DNA of 64,000 nucleotides from Eutreptiella sp. 'Long Island Sound 2002' (taxonomy: Eukaryota > Euglenozoa > Euglenophyceae > Eutreptiales > Eutreptiaceae). The first letter of the stretch is position 1. Each line of letters starts with the position of its first letter. Location of the stretch: contig CAXIWF010000588.1 in the NCBI GenBank assembly GCA_964036045.1, positions 39,001 through 103,000 of the forward strand, read 5' to 3'. The position numbers were made by a program, and so were the translations under genes. Below the pieces are notes generated by a model that saw nothing but the letters and a program-made list of their open reading frames with translations, was not told the DNA's origin and did no database searches. Below, one piece after another: positions 10,087 to 19,748 of this stretch.

Positions 10087-11454
10087 ATGAGGAAGAATGC
10101 ACATGTCATGGGAATGGGCGTCTCTGGTAATGCAGCAGCCCGCTTGCTTCGACGCCATTCGTGGTGTGTCACGGTAAGCGATTCCAAGGACAACGACGCC
10201 CTGCGGCAGCAAAAGGAATCCCTCGCTGCACAGGGCATCACGGTCCTTCTGGGGACCGCCTTCACCCCCGACGCGGCCCTAGACCTCGTCGTCGTGAGCC
10301 CGGGCGTCCCGTGGGACGCCCCACCGTTGGTCCGGGCACGGGAGCTCGGGGTGCCCACCGTCGGGGAGCCGGAACTGGCCTGGCGCTTCCTCAAGGACGT
10401 GCCGTGGGTGGGCATCACCGGCACGAACGGCAAGACCACCACCACCGCCCTCATCGCGGCCATCTTCCAGGCGGCCGGGCTGCACGCCCCCGCCTGCGGC
10501 AACATAGGCCACCCCCTATCGGAGGTGGCGATTGCCGCGGCCGATGGCCGCCGCCCGGACTGGGTCGTCGCGGAGCTGTCCAGCTACCAGATCGAGGGCA
10601 CCGCCGAGCTCGCGCCCCGCGTCGGCGTGTTCACGACGTTCACCCCGGATCACCTGGAGCGGCACCGGACAATGGACAACTACTTCCGCGTCAAGGCCGC
10701 CCTGCTGCACCGGTGCGACGTGCGGGTGCTGAACGGCGACGATCCGGAGCTCCGGAGGCGGGCCGGCGCGGAGTGGCCCGCGGCGGTGTGGACCAGCGCG
10801 CAGGGCCCGGCCTCGGTCCCGCGGAACGCGGACCGGGGGGTCTATGTGGCAAGCGGTTGGGTGGTGGCCGCCGGGGCCCGGGTGGTGCGGGCCGACGCTT
10901 TGCGGGTGCCGGGGGGGCACAACCGGCAGAACTTGCTGATGGCGGTGGCGGCCGCGGTGGCGGCGGGCGTCCCCGCGGAGGCGATCGCGGAGGCGGTCGC
11001 GGGCTTCGAGGGCGTGCCCCACCGCCTGCAGACGGTGCGCCGCGGCGGCGGCCTCGCGTTCGTCAACGACAGCAAAGCGACGAACTACGACAGCGCCCAA
11101 GTGGGGCTGGACGCCTTCGAGGGCCCCGTCATCCTCATCGCCGGGGGGCAGGCGAAGGAGGGGACCGACAGCGCCGGGTGGCTCGGGGCCGTCCGGCGCA
11201 GGTGCGCGGGGGTCGTGCTGATCGGCCGGGACGGGCCGGCGCTCGCGGGGCTGCTCCGGGGCGCCGGGTTCGCGGACTGCGAGGTGGCGCAGGACATGGG
11301 GCAGGCGGTGCGCCGCGCCGCGGAGTGGGCGGGGCAGAAGGGGGTGGCGACGGTGCTGCTCAGCCCGGCCTGCGCGAGTTTCGATCAGTACCGCAGCTTT
11401 GAGCACCGGGGCGAGCATTTCCAGCAGCTCTGCCTCGAATTGCCGGGTGTCTGA
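10087..11454 (+). CDS. murD: UDP-N-acetylmuramoylalanine--D-glutamate ligase (MurD)
   Basis: MurD adds D-glutamate to UDP-MurNAc-L-Ala using ATP, the second amino-acid step of peptidoglycan precursor synthesis. The 455-aa product has the normal family length in one uninterrupted frame. An N-terminal Rossmann-like start (AHVMGMGVSGNAAARLL) is followed by the ATP-binding loop GITGTNGKTTTT (about 109-120), LSSYQIEG, the DHLERH segment, the C-terminal-domain signature NDSKATNYDS (about 326) and LSPACASFDQYRSFEHRG near the end. Motif wording such as VVVSPGVPWDAP, ELAWRFL and HNRQNLLMA is typical of cyanobacterial MurD. ATG 10087 lies where bacterial MurD begins, but CAG|GGC just before it looks like a splice acceptor, so an upstream targeting exon is possible. 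The gene is GC-rich compared with its surroundings, consistent with transfer. Confidence 0.95.
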   Translation: MRKNAHVMGMGVSGNAAARLLRRHSWCVTVSDSKDNDALRQQKESLAAQGITVLLGTAFTPDAALDLVVVSPGVPWDAPPLVRARELGVPTVGEPELAWRFLKDVPWVGITGTNGKTTTTALIAAIFQAAGLHAPACGNIGHPLSEVAIAAADGRRPDWVVAELSSYQIEGTAELAPRVGVFTTFTPDHLERHRTMDNYFRVKAALLHRCDVRVLNGDDPELRRRAGAEWPAAVWTSAQGPASVPRNADRGVYVASGWVVAAGARVVRADALRVPGGHNRQNLLMAVAAAVAAGVPAEAIAEAVAGFEGVPHRLQTVRRGGGLAFVNDSKATNYDSAQVGLDAFEGPVILIAGGQAKEGTDSAGWLGAVRRRCAGVVLIGRDGPALAGLLRGAGFADCEVAQDMGQAVRRAAEWAGQKGVATVLLSPACASFDQYRSFEHRGEHFQQLCLELPGV

Positions 11455-11462
11455 CGAGGATC

Positions 11463-11819
11463 GTACCCCCCCCTCCCCTTGTCCTAGCCACGCCCTTGTC
11501 CAAGCTACAGTAGGCGTGGGGACCGTATTAATTCGGTACCAAATGTAGTGCAGCCACATTAGACATGGGTTTGGTGACGAATTTGCCAGTTACATAGGGT
11601 CGTGGACACATTTGTTGTGAGTGTTTGCCCGCTTGAACTCACACAGCTCTGATTTTGGGGATATTTGTGCACCATATCCCCCTTTCTTGCACCAGCTGAC
11701 CATGCCGGTAGTTGTATGTGTCGCGCGCAAGCTACGCCCTTGTCCAAGCTACAGTCGGCGTGGGGACCGTATTAATTTGGGACTTTTGCGTAGCTTATAC
11801 AAACGGGGGGGGGGGGTCA
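11463..11819. mobile_element. C-tract TIR element directly after murD
   Basis: It begins GTACCCCCCC only 9 bp after the murD stop and ends with GCGTAGCTTATACAAACGG running into a G run and GTCA. Ends are inverted repeats (CCACGC near the left end against GCGTAGC near the right). Two internal copies of CCTTGTCCAAGCTACAGT are followed by GGCGTGGGGACC at 11501 and 11750. The flanks GTAC and GTCA are not identical, so the target duplication is not clean here. It probably supplies the murD 3' UTR. Confidence 0.6.
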
Positions 11820-12084
11820 TCACTCATCTGCATCCGCACCTGCACCGGCACATCGGGCCCTTGCTGAGGGGCATTCAATGGCCATGTCGGTGCAGTGACC
11901 TCAGGGCGGCATTCCGGGCTGGCCTGGTTTGCGCTGCGAGAGCGGCCCGGCCAAACACTTTGTGATTGCAGGGCGCTTGAGCTCAGGTGGACTGAGGGAG
12001 TCTGGCAGGAGGTCAGGATCGTGCGGGTGATTCCAAAACCCTGACGCCATCGCCCCGGGGGCATGGGCGGATGAGTCAGAGGCC

Positions 12085-12346
12085 AAACATCAGCCTCCAA
12101 TTTCGGGCCCCCTGATTCATGGGATGGGGCCTCCCGCCCGTCCATTGGAGTGAGATTTACACGTGTGCCGGCAGGGGACCAGGAGGAGGGAACATGCCAA
12201 ACATCAGCCTCCAATTTCGGGCCCCCTGATTCATGGGATGGGGCCTCCCGCCCGTCCATTGGAGTGAGATTTACACGTGGAACACAGGGGACCAGGAGGA
12301 GGGAACATGCCAAACATCGGCCTCCAATTTCGGGCCCCCTGATTCA
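12085..12346 (+). repeat. 112-bp tandem repeat, 2.3 units
   Basis: The word CCAAACATC(A/G)GCCTCCAATT starts at 12085, 12197 and 12309, an exact 112-bp period. Each unit contains GGGCCCCCTGATTCATGGGA and GGAGTGAGATTTACACGTG. Confidence 0.85.
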
Positions 12347-12349
12347 TTT

Positions 12350-15184
12350 GCATTGTTTTCCCCGAGGGACATTTTTCTGATGGGGGTGGGGCGGTCTCGC
12401 ACTTGCGCCTGCTCTTGCCACTGCCCTCCCGCCTGCAATTGCACTCATCTTCGCCTGCGCCCGCACGGGACTCGGACCCGGACTCGGACCAACCCGGACC
12501 AAGGCCCAGTGCTGGCAGCGGAAGGAGGTCCGCAGCGCCGCATCGCGCTGCCTCCGCCACCGACGCCCGCAGTGGCACTGGCGTTCGTGCTGAGCTGCTT
12601 CACGAAGAGGGTACGTTTGCCCGGCGCGTGCCCGGCGCGCCCGACATCCAACTCAATGCTCCGGCCATCTATCACAGTGCTTTACCCCCAAACATCACCC
12701 CCTCCTCTAGCCCAGGAACCCTAAGCACAAGCACATTGTATGACTGTTGGCAATCAAATAAGTTCCCATTTTCTCGCCCAACAAATGGGAGTATCACATG
12801 CACCCTACCCTTGTAGGCCCCATCATGGCCACCCACCTCAAAATCAAAGAATCCCCCTCTTGTGCGTGACGGACCACTCAAGTGGCCACACCGAAGAGTG
12901 GGAGTCCTTAAACCCCAACTCGAGGGGCCACACCAAAGCGTGGGAAAACTTTGCCCGGCGCGCGCCCGGCGCGCTAACGCACTCTCTAAGACCGCGACGG
13001 CGCATCGCGAGCTCCAGCCACACACGATTCGATCCCCAGAAAAAAAAATCAAAAATCAAATTCTGGAGCCCCTGCACCAAAATGTTTTTTGAAGGCCTTG
13101 AGAGCCTGAAACCCGCGACGGTCTGCCAAACGTTCCCCCCGCCTTGAGCCCCTCCCCCCGCAAGCGCGGGAGAGGGTTTGCGTTGGGGGCGGTCGTTCGG
13201 GTCGGGGGGTCTGCCAAAGCGGCCCCCTTTTGAGCCGAGCCCTCGCACAAGGGCAGTCCGTGGACTGTCAATGGCTCGGAACATCTTTGAAACACAAGTG
13301 CCCCGATGACGTCCGACTCAACGTGATCCGTGCGTCCCGGAGAATCATTCATATTTGAGGCCCTCTCGATGAACATCTGTTTGCTGCGGAGTTTGAGCAG
13401 AGGCCCCTCCAGCCCTACCCCAAGATCCCTGGACATATCCCGTTGCACGCCACGATGGGGCGCGCTGCTTGCGAACGACGGGCGATGCGACTTTGGATCC
13501 AATGATTCGAGGCGAAGCTGACCACTCGCGGCGCTTGATCAGAGAGGGGGAGGGGCGGGGCGCCATTGAGTGATCCGGCGAAATTGTCTTCGGCGCCAAT
13601 GACGCCAACTCTCAGTGGCATTTTGCTGACCCTTGACCTGCTTCGTGTACACTCGGTAGACACTTGGTGGGACTACGGTCACAAGTAAAAATTTTTTTTT
13701 CAGTGGCAGCAGTCAGCTCTCACCCTCATGTTTTGTCAAATGCGAAACAGGCTCCTCAAAACCTCAGCACCCCCTCCCCCCCGCGGGACGGGGGGGGGAT
13801 GAATCTGCACCCAGCTCTGCAGCCGACCCTGCAGCCGGGGCGGGGGGAGGGTTGGATTGTTGCGCCCGGCACGGCCACCTTGGCCACCTGACGTCCTAGC
13901 TGCGGCAGGCGATGCGGCGTTGAGGCTTGCACGTGTCAGTGCATGCAGGATTCAGGGACGTCGATGCTAAAGAAGAGAGCGGTTTTGCATGACTGTCCTC
14001 TCTGGAGGTCAACCAAGTTCGCATCACCGAGTATTGGGTAACAACAGCACCAGAGCGCTTTAAGAGGCACCGTTTGTTGCACTACTGTCAGGGATCGGGT
14101 CATTGTTATGCCAGATCCAGCCTTGGTGGGTGAATGTGTGAAGGAAAGAAAGCCCTCGTGGAGGTGATGGGGCCATTCTTCTGATCTACCTCTCTGCGGA
14201 GCAGCCTACACAGGGGCTGGTTTTTGACGAAACATGGTTTCCCTGTTGGCCACTAGTGGCGTGTCTGCGGCAAAGTTCCCAGCCCCCCTACACGGAGGGT
14301 TGTGGGGGGTGCGCGTCAATGAAACCGGCGCAATACAAATCCTCATCAGTGGTACCATAGGGGGAGTACCTACCGCGGTGCGCGCGCGGTGCGGGTACTG
14401 GGGTTGTTCCGTGGGCCCTTTCATCCAGAGCCAATCAGGGGGAATGGTACCGCCTCACAGCCCACCAGGTACCATCTACAACTCCTCTCCCGGTAGACCA
14501 TCTGCTAGGGAAGTCGTTCAAATCCTTGGCACGGTGCGCGCGCGGTGCGGATACTCCCCCATCGGCACCTTTCGGCTCCATGCCCGGCAGCAGCACGCGG
14601 AGCCTGCGTGCACATCCAGAACGGAGTAGGAAACCGTTGTGCCCTGTGCATGGCTCAGAAAGACGCAGCCCAGCAGGTCACAAGATGGGGACTCTACACA
14701 GTCCCGTACCCGATGTCCATCCGCGCTCATGGCCCTTTTGGGGGCGGCTGCACATGCCTCGCGCCGGAACACCAAAAAACAAAAGAAAGGCACAGCCCAT
14801 CTGAACAGCTCTGAGCCTCGATTCCAAGGGGTTACCTCGAGTACTGTGAAGTGCGCAGGCTGCGCCAGCTCATCTTGGGCTGAGCCAAAAAAAAAAAACA
14901 ACAAAAGAAAGGCGCAGCGCATCGGATTTTATTGGCGATGCCCAACGCGAGTGGCAGGTCTGGTTTGCAGTGCTGCCTCCCTCGGGCCCATCGAAAAGGC
15001 ATTGCTGACCCGCCCTGCTCGAGGTGGCTTTGATGGTGCGGTGGGCGTCACAGTCACGGTTTCGCGTGCCGTTGGTTTTCCCAGCCCATGGCCGACGTTG
15101 ATGTTGGCATTGCCGTGCACAACTGACGGACAGCGGCGGTTGATGTCTGGGGCAGTGTCTTGACCGACCCGCCGCTTCTGTGCC
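12350..15184. other. Intergenic DNA between murD and murC, no supported gene
   Basis: This 2.8-kb stretch has no ORF with a recognisable domain. Visible items are GCCCGGCGCG words at 12622 and 12955, a GCGGTGCGCGCGCGGTGCGG-type palindrome-like motif at 14375-14395 and 14532-14552, and two A-rich words (ACAAAAGAAAGGC(A/G)CAGC) at 14778 and 14900. The promoter of murC should lie near the 3' end but no motif is evident. Confidence 0.4.
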
Positions 15185-15713
15185 ATGAGTCATTCCGGCG
15201 TCGCGTCTGCTGCTGCGCCGGGCCGCACGCCCGCCGCGCAGGCGGCGCTCCGCCTCATCCAGTCGGGCCAACCCATCGCGGCCCACTTCATCGGCATTTG
15301 CGGCGCGGGCATGAGCGGGATCGCGAAGGTGTTCCTGCAGCAGGGGCACACCGTCACCGGCAGCGACTTGGCCCGCTCCGGCGCCGCCGCGGAGCTGGAG
15401 GCGCTGGGCGCGGTGGTCCACATCGGGCACGCGGCCAAGCACTTGGGGCGCCCGCACGTGGTGGTGTTCACCGGCGCCATCCCGTCCGGCAACCCCGAGT
15501 ACCTGCGGGCGCAGCAGGAGGGCCTCCCGGTCCTGCACCGCTCGCAGGCCCTGGCCCTGCTGCTCTGCAACCGCACGGCCGTTGCGGTGTCCGGCAGCCA
15601 CGGCAAGACCACGTCCACGGCGATGGTGGCGGTGGCCCTGCGGCATCTCGGGGCGGACCCCAGTTTCGTGAATGGCGGTGTGGTGATGGATGTGGGCTCG
15701 AGCGCGGCTTCGG
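15185..15713 (+). CDS. murC: UDP-N-acetylmuramate--L-alanine ligase (MurC), exon 1 of 3
   Basis: MurC joins L-alanine to UDP-MurNAc with ATP, the first amino-acid step of peptidoglycan precursor synthesis. I join 15185-15713, 19333-19748 and 25583-26119; the lengths (529+416+537) total 494 codons including the stop, giving 493 aa, normal for MurC. Exon 1 carries a short N-terminal extension of about 33 residues rich in Ala (no clear signal peptide), the nucleotide motif HFIGICGAGMSG and the ATP loop SGSHGKTTST (about 136-145). It ends in GGVVMDVGSSAASG. ATG 15185 is the first start after an in-frame stop at 15161. The donor is G|GTTGCT at 15713/15714, phase 1. Wording such as VLHRSQALALL and HLGADPSF is typical of actinobacterial MurC. 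Confidence 0.92.
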
Positions 15714-15730
15714 GTTGCTGCTCCTCCCAT

Positions 15731-16106
15731 GTACCCCCCCCCCCCTTTGTATTAGCCACGCCCTTGCCCAAGCTACAGTAGGCGTAGGGACCTCATTCAT
15801 TTGGTACCTAATTTGATTCGGTCCCCAATGTAGTGCAGCCACATAAGACATGGGTTTGGTGACGAATTTGCCAATCAGATGGGGTCATGGACACATTTGT
15901 TGTGAGTATTTGCCCACTTGAACCCACAGAGCTCTGATTTTGGGGATATTTGTGCATCATATTCCCCTTTCCTGCACCAGCTCACCGTGCAATCTTGTCT
16001 TTCTGAACCAGCGCGCAAGCTACGGCCTTGTCCAAGCTACAGTAGGCATGGGGACCGTATTCATTTGGGACTTTTGCGTAGCTATTACAATGGGGGGGGG
16101 GGGCAC
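15731..16106. mobile_element. C-tract TIR element at the start of murC intron 1
   Basis: It begins GTAC then 12 C, 17 bp inside the intron, and ends GCGTAGCTATTACAATGG then a G run and GCAC. It is a close relative of the element after murD: both share TTTGGTGACGAATTTGCCA, TTGTTGTGAGT.TTTGCCC and GGGACTTTTGCGTAGCT. The flanks GTAC and GCAC differ by one base. Confidence 0.65.
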
Positions 16107-16455
16107 CCTCTGCTTCGTCTCTGCCCCCCTCCACACACGCACTATCACCGTCGAGGGGAAGGCCGAAGGAGGGCTATGCTTAGCAGCCCCAACACGGTGG
16201 GAGCAGTAGAATGCAGCTCGCATACGCGGGCGCCAGCGATTATATTGATCAGGTAGGGCACGATGGACAGCGGGTTTCCGCACAGGCAACCATGCCACTG
16301 TACTCACCAGCCAACAACCCACGCATCGACCAGGGGTACATACGATAGTGGAGCACCCCAACCAAGAAGGGAGCACGATGACTGTGCAAGAACCACTGCA
16401 CTAACGGCTGAGATTGTCTGTGGCGGGGACATTCAGTCAATTGATACCGACCATT

Positions 16456-16805
16456 GAACCCCTAGTAACCACCTAACCGCCACCGACCAACCACCTAACA
16501 ACCACCGAACAACCACCACCAACCATCTACCAACCACCAACCGCCTAACAACCACCTAACAACCACCACCAACCGCCTACAACCACCTAACAACCACCAC
16601 CAACCACCTACTGACCATCCAAAAACCACCCACCAACCACCGACCAACCACCTAACAACCACCGAACAACCACCACCAACCATCTACCAACCACCAACCA
16701 CCTGACCACCACCTAACAACCCCGTAACAATCACCTAACGGCCACCACCAACCACCGAATAACAAACGAAAAACCCCCTACCGACCACCTACCAACCACC
16801 TGGTA
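16456..16805 (+). repeat. ACCACCTAACAACC minisatellite
   Basis: About 350 bp of AACCACC(T/G)A(A/C)CAACC variants with no fixed higher-order period visible by eye. The minus-strand Gly/Val/Trp-rich ORF at 16495-16683 is a translation of this array. Confidence 0.8.
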
Positions 16806-17149
16806 GCCACCTAGTCGGATGCAGCCCGACAAACGGGCGCCGCAACATTATTGATCTGGTCCTCCACGGAAACATCAGGTTACAGCAGGTTACAGCACAG
16901 ACCACTAAAACCACTGTACTTACCAGCCAGTGCCAGGATCCCTCATCCGATGTACATATGATAGTGGAGCACCCCAACCAAGAAGGGAGCACAATGACTG
17001 CGCAAGAACCACTGGACCAACGGCTGAAATTGTCTATAGCAGGGACATTCAGTCATTCGATACCGACCATTGAACACCCCCGCACACGCACACGCGCACA
17101 CACCCACACACACCCTGGGGGTGGGTGGGGGAGTGCTGTCGGAAATGCA

Positions 17150-17285
17150 TTGTACGACGCGTCGGGGCGTCGTACAAGGCGTCGGGGCCCGACGCGTCGG
17201 GAGCGTACGACGCGTCGTACAGTGTCGTACAAGGTGTCGTACAGCACCAACACCGTACGACACAGTACGACATAGTACGACCGCC
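17150..17285. repeat. Palindrome-rich GACGCGTC repeat block 1
   Basis: A run of interlocking palindromes: GTACGACGCGTCGTAC, GGGGCCC, GACGCGTC and repeated GTCGTAC(A/G). A second block of the same words lies at 17576-17685. Every few bases there is a self-complementary word, so single strands would fold heavily. Confidence 0.7.
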
Positions 17286-17317
17286 CTCCCCCTCTAGGCG
17301 GGTAAACGATGGCAGCG

Positions 17318-17450
17318 GACCGTCTTGGGGGAAGGGGGCCTTCGGCCCCCTTCCCAAATATTGGCACTTCGCGTCTACAACATGCCGACAGTGTCTACAA
17401 TTAGCAGGCCGCGTCTACCTGTGGTGCACAGTGTCTACAGACCCCAGACC
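17318..17450 (+). repeat. GTCTACA repeat with perfect GC hairpin
   Basis: GGAAGGGGGCC TTC GGCCCCCTTCC forms an 11-bp perfect stem near 17331-17356. It is followed by GTCTACAACATGC, GTCTACAATTAGCAG and GTCTACC words, matching the copies at 9195-9480. Confidence 0.65.
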
Positions 17451-17462
17451 GCCCTCCCCCTG

Positions 17463-17575
17463 TGCAGAGTGTTGCTTAATAGAAGGGGGGGGGGCAGAGT
17501 GTTGCTTAAGAGAGGGGGGGGGGGGGGCAGAGTGTTGCTTAAGAGAGGGGGGGGGGCAGAGTGTTGCTTAAGACA
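17463..17575 (+). repeat. Short tandem repeat GCAGAGTGTTGCTTAA plus G run
   Basis: Four units of GCAGAGTGTTGCTTAAGAGA followed by a G run of variable length (8-14). Confidence 0.8.
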
Positions 17576-17685
17576 CTGTACGACGCGTCGTACAGTGTCG
17601 TACAAGGCGTCGGGGCCCGACGCGTCGGGGATGTACGACGCGTCGGGAGGTGTCGGGGCCCGACGCGTCGTAAAATCCCTATTTC
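17576..17685. repeat. Palindrome-rich GACGCGTC repeat block 2
   Basis: The same interlocking words as at 17150-17285, including GTACGACGCGTCGTAC and GGGGCCCGACGCGTCG, directly after the GCAGAGTGTTGCTTAA array. Confidence 0.7.
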
Positions 17686-18155
17686 GACAGTAGTGGGGTG
17701 GGGGGGGGCGACGTACACAAACACACACCCAGAGGGACGACGTCCAAGGGTGAGAGATTGCACACAAGCGGGAGGGCAACCGGTGTGCAGGGCTGGAGGG
17801 GTGTGTGTGTGGGGGGGGGGGGGGGGTTGGCGCATCGGGGTGTGGCGTTGCAGGAGGATGCAGCAAATGCCTCGGAGGTGGCGGGGATCCCTGCCTGAAA
17901 AAGTGGTGCAGTGAACAGGTAACCCCCCCCCGCCTTGCGGAAGCACCGCCTTGTCCAAGCACCGGGACCCGGTCTGACCGTCGTTTTTCTAACCGCAGTT
18001 TTTATGGTCAGAAACTTAACAGAACGTGATTGTGTGCCGATTGTAGAGGGAAACAGGGGCTGTGTCATGTTTGGGATGAGTCCCCCTGCTCATAACAACA
18101 TTAATTTACGCTTGCTACTGCACCCCGCTGCTGTTTGTTTTGATGGGATTTTCAG

Positions 18156-18509
18156 TCATGACTCATGCCGTTCCTCATGGCTTGGCTGGTACCGCGCGTC
18201 GCACCGCCTTGTCCAAGCACCGGGACCGGATAGTGGCTCGGTTTCTACCATTGGTTCCAACCCCAGCTCGTCCCACTCCGCGACCCTGCGCCGCTTGGAT
18301 AGCGGCAACAGATTGTTTGGGTGTAGTTCTCTCCCCCTCTCCGCGAGCGCATCTGCCGCCTCGTTCCCCGGCACCGCCAAATGTGAGGGTACCCATCGCA
18401 GTCGTACGCCCCCACCCGCGGACTCCCGCAGCCACAGGATTGCCTCCCACAGGTCCCGAGGATTCGGGGGCGGGGACGTCGGAAGACGAAGAGGTGTTGT
18501 CCGTGTCAT
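18156..18509 (-). pseudogene. RNase H C-terminal fragment, inverted
   Basis: On the minus strand the frame includes DLWEAILWLRES, LRWVPSHLAVPGNEAADALA and a following RGRELHPNNLLPL. This is the last third of an RNase HI domain: the PSH histidine and the final GNEAAD aspartate are present, while the first three catalytic acids are absent. The equivalent part of the intact ORF at 20811-22193 has VDLWIQILEL and LHIPSHIGIKGNGRADHLAD. It is a truncated copy and should not be active. Confidence 0.6.
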
Positions 18510-18670
18510 CAGCAGAGCTGTCCGGGGGCGGGTTCTCCACTGATGTCAGTGATCGGGCACGGGAGAGGGCGCAGGAGTTTGGCAACATGGGGGTGTGGGA
18601 CACAGATTACAGTACGGATGTCAGTGACAGCCGGAAGCGTAAGGGCAGGAGGGTAATCAAGACTTCCTGA
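18475..18670 (+). pseudogene. Tail of an RNase H-family ORF
   Basis: The + strand encodes SEDEEVLSVSSAELSGGGFS, TDVSD, then a basic end RKRKGRRVIKTS and a stop. The ORF at 1-825 ends VSSDGFSTDVSESRLL, so this is the same Ser-rich tail. It lies head to head with the inverted domain fragment at 18156-18509. An internal inversion has therefore separated domain and tail within one transposed copy. The family 3' hairpin follows at 18802-18816. Confidence 0.5.
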
Positions 18671-19332
18671 TACGTGGCCTAAAGGCACGTGCCTGACCAT
18701 AAACTAACCGGAGGTGGCGCCAGAGGCGCCTTTCTGGACCGATGGGACAATGTGTGGTGGCGCCTGACGGCGCCTTGCTGGACAGCACGAACAATGTGTG
18801 TCGCGGCTCCGCCGCGTGATACTTGCTGATTGAGGGCATAGGTCTGTCGGTGGGGACCTATTGCTGAACTTTCCACTGTTCTATGGCCAAGCACCGGGAC
18901 CCGGTCTGACCGTCGTTTTCCTGATTTTCCTGGTGCTTGCGCATGGGGGGGGGGGGGGTAATTGACAGCGCTGCGCGTTGTGTGGTGTGGGCATGCGGTG
19001 CACTGGGGCACCCTCTGGGGGGGGGAGGGATGCATTAGAAGGGAAAAGACCGCAGAGGCGGCCCCAGAGGCGGCACCAGAGGCGGTTAGGCAGGCGGTTG
19101 GAGGAGGTTGCCAAAGCGGTTTGGGGGGCGGTTACTGTCGGTTACAAATGCCGTTGAGGCTGGCACTTGGCGTCAGGGGGACAGTGGCTGGGCATAGGCA
19201 GGGCGCCGTGCCGGGGGGGGGGGGGGGCTCCCCCTTCCAATGCATCCCTGGGGGGGGGGGTCCCCACTACCTCTTTCCTCCCCTTGTTCAGCCCCTGGTG
19301 GCGAGGGCTTCGGTCAAACCTCCCGGTGTCAG

Positions 19333-19748
19333 GCTCCGGACGAATGTTCGTTATCGAGGCCGACGAGTCGGACAAATCGTTCCTAAATTACCCGGTGGAC
19401 GTCGCGTTCATTACCAACGTCGACTTTGATCACCCCGACTTCTTCTCCGGCCGCGACGCCTACGAGGACGCCTTCGTGGAGTTCGCGACCGCGGCCCGCG
19501 ATGCCGTCGTCATCTGTTTGGACGACCCCGGCGGGCGGCGGGTCCGCGCCCGCCTCACGCACCGCCGCGTCGTGGGCTACGGGTTCGCCGCGGACGCCGA
19601 CCTGCGGCTTCTGGCGGTGGACGCCAGTGGGCCCGCCGCGTCTGCGGCCGTTTGCTTTGCGGGCCAAGAGCACAAAGTGCGGCTGCGGGTGCCCGGGCGG
19701 CACAACGCCTACAATGCCGTGGGGGCCCTGGCGGTGCTGACGGCCCTG
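19333..19748 (+). CDS. murC: MurC exon 2 of 3
   Basis: This exon encodes the end of the central ATPase domain. It starts SGRMFVIEADESDKSF, where the EADESD acids bind Mg-ATP in MurC, continues through NVDFDHPDFF and the linker VPGRHNAYNAVGA, and ends GALAVLTAL. The acceptor is CAG at 19330-19332. The exon must end at 19748 to continue in frame into GFPIAAALEA of exon 3, which gives the donor GCATGC (a GC-AG intron). Reading on without splicing adds 11 residues and stops at 19779-19781. Confidence 0.9.

Larger units (their letters stand above)
17919..18961. mobile_element. C-tract TIR element with GTAA target duplication, carrying rearranged RNase H sequence
   Basis: The element spans 17923-18957. 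The left end is a C run then GCCTTGCGGAAGCACCGCC; the right end is GGTGCTTGCGCATGG into 14 G. GTAA is duplicated exactly (17919-17922 and 18958-18961). The left subterminal part (17940-18180) is homologous to 4575-4800 of the element at 4554, including GGTCAGAAA and GATTGT(G)..C(T/C)GATTGTA. The interior holds an inverted RNase H fragment and the tail of an RNase H ORF in the opposite orientation. Confidence 0.7.
15714..19332 (+). other. murC intron 1 (3,619 bp, GT-AG)
   Basis: The donor is GTTGCT and the acceptor CCCGGTGTCAG. The splice restores a Gly codon and gives SSAASG|SGRMFVIEADESD, which aligns with bacterial MurC without a gap. The intron contains two C-tract elements (15731-16106 and 17919-18961), an ACC-rich minisatellite, two blocks of GACGCGTC palindromes, a GTCTACA repeat and a broken RNase H copy. 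Its last 300 bp are rich in GGCGGTT words that recur just after exon 2. Confidence 0.85.

Noticed and set aside
10516-11559. 347-codon minus-strand ORF and a 413-codon + frame (10161-11402) over murD
   Set aside because: Shadows of the GC-rich murD coding sequence; Arg/Gly/Pro-rich with no motif.
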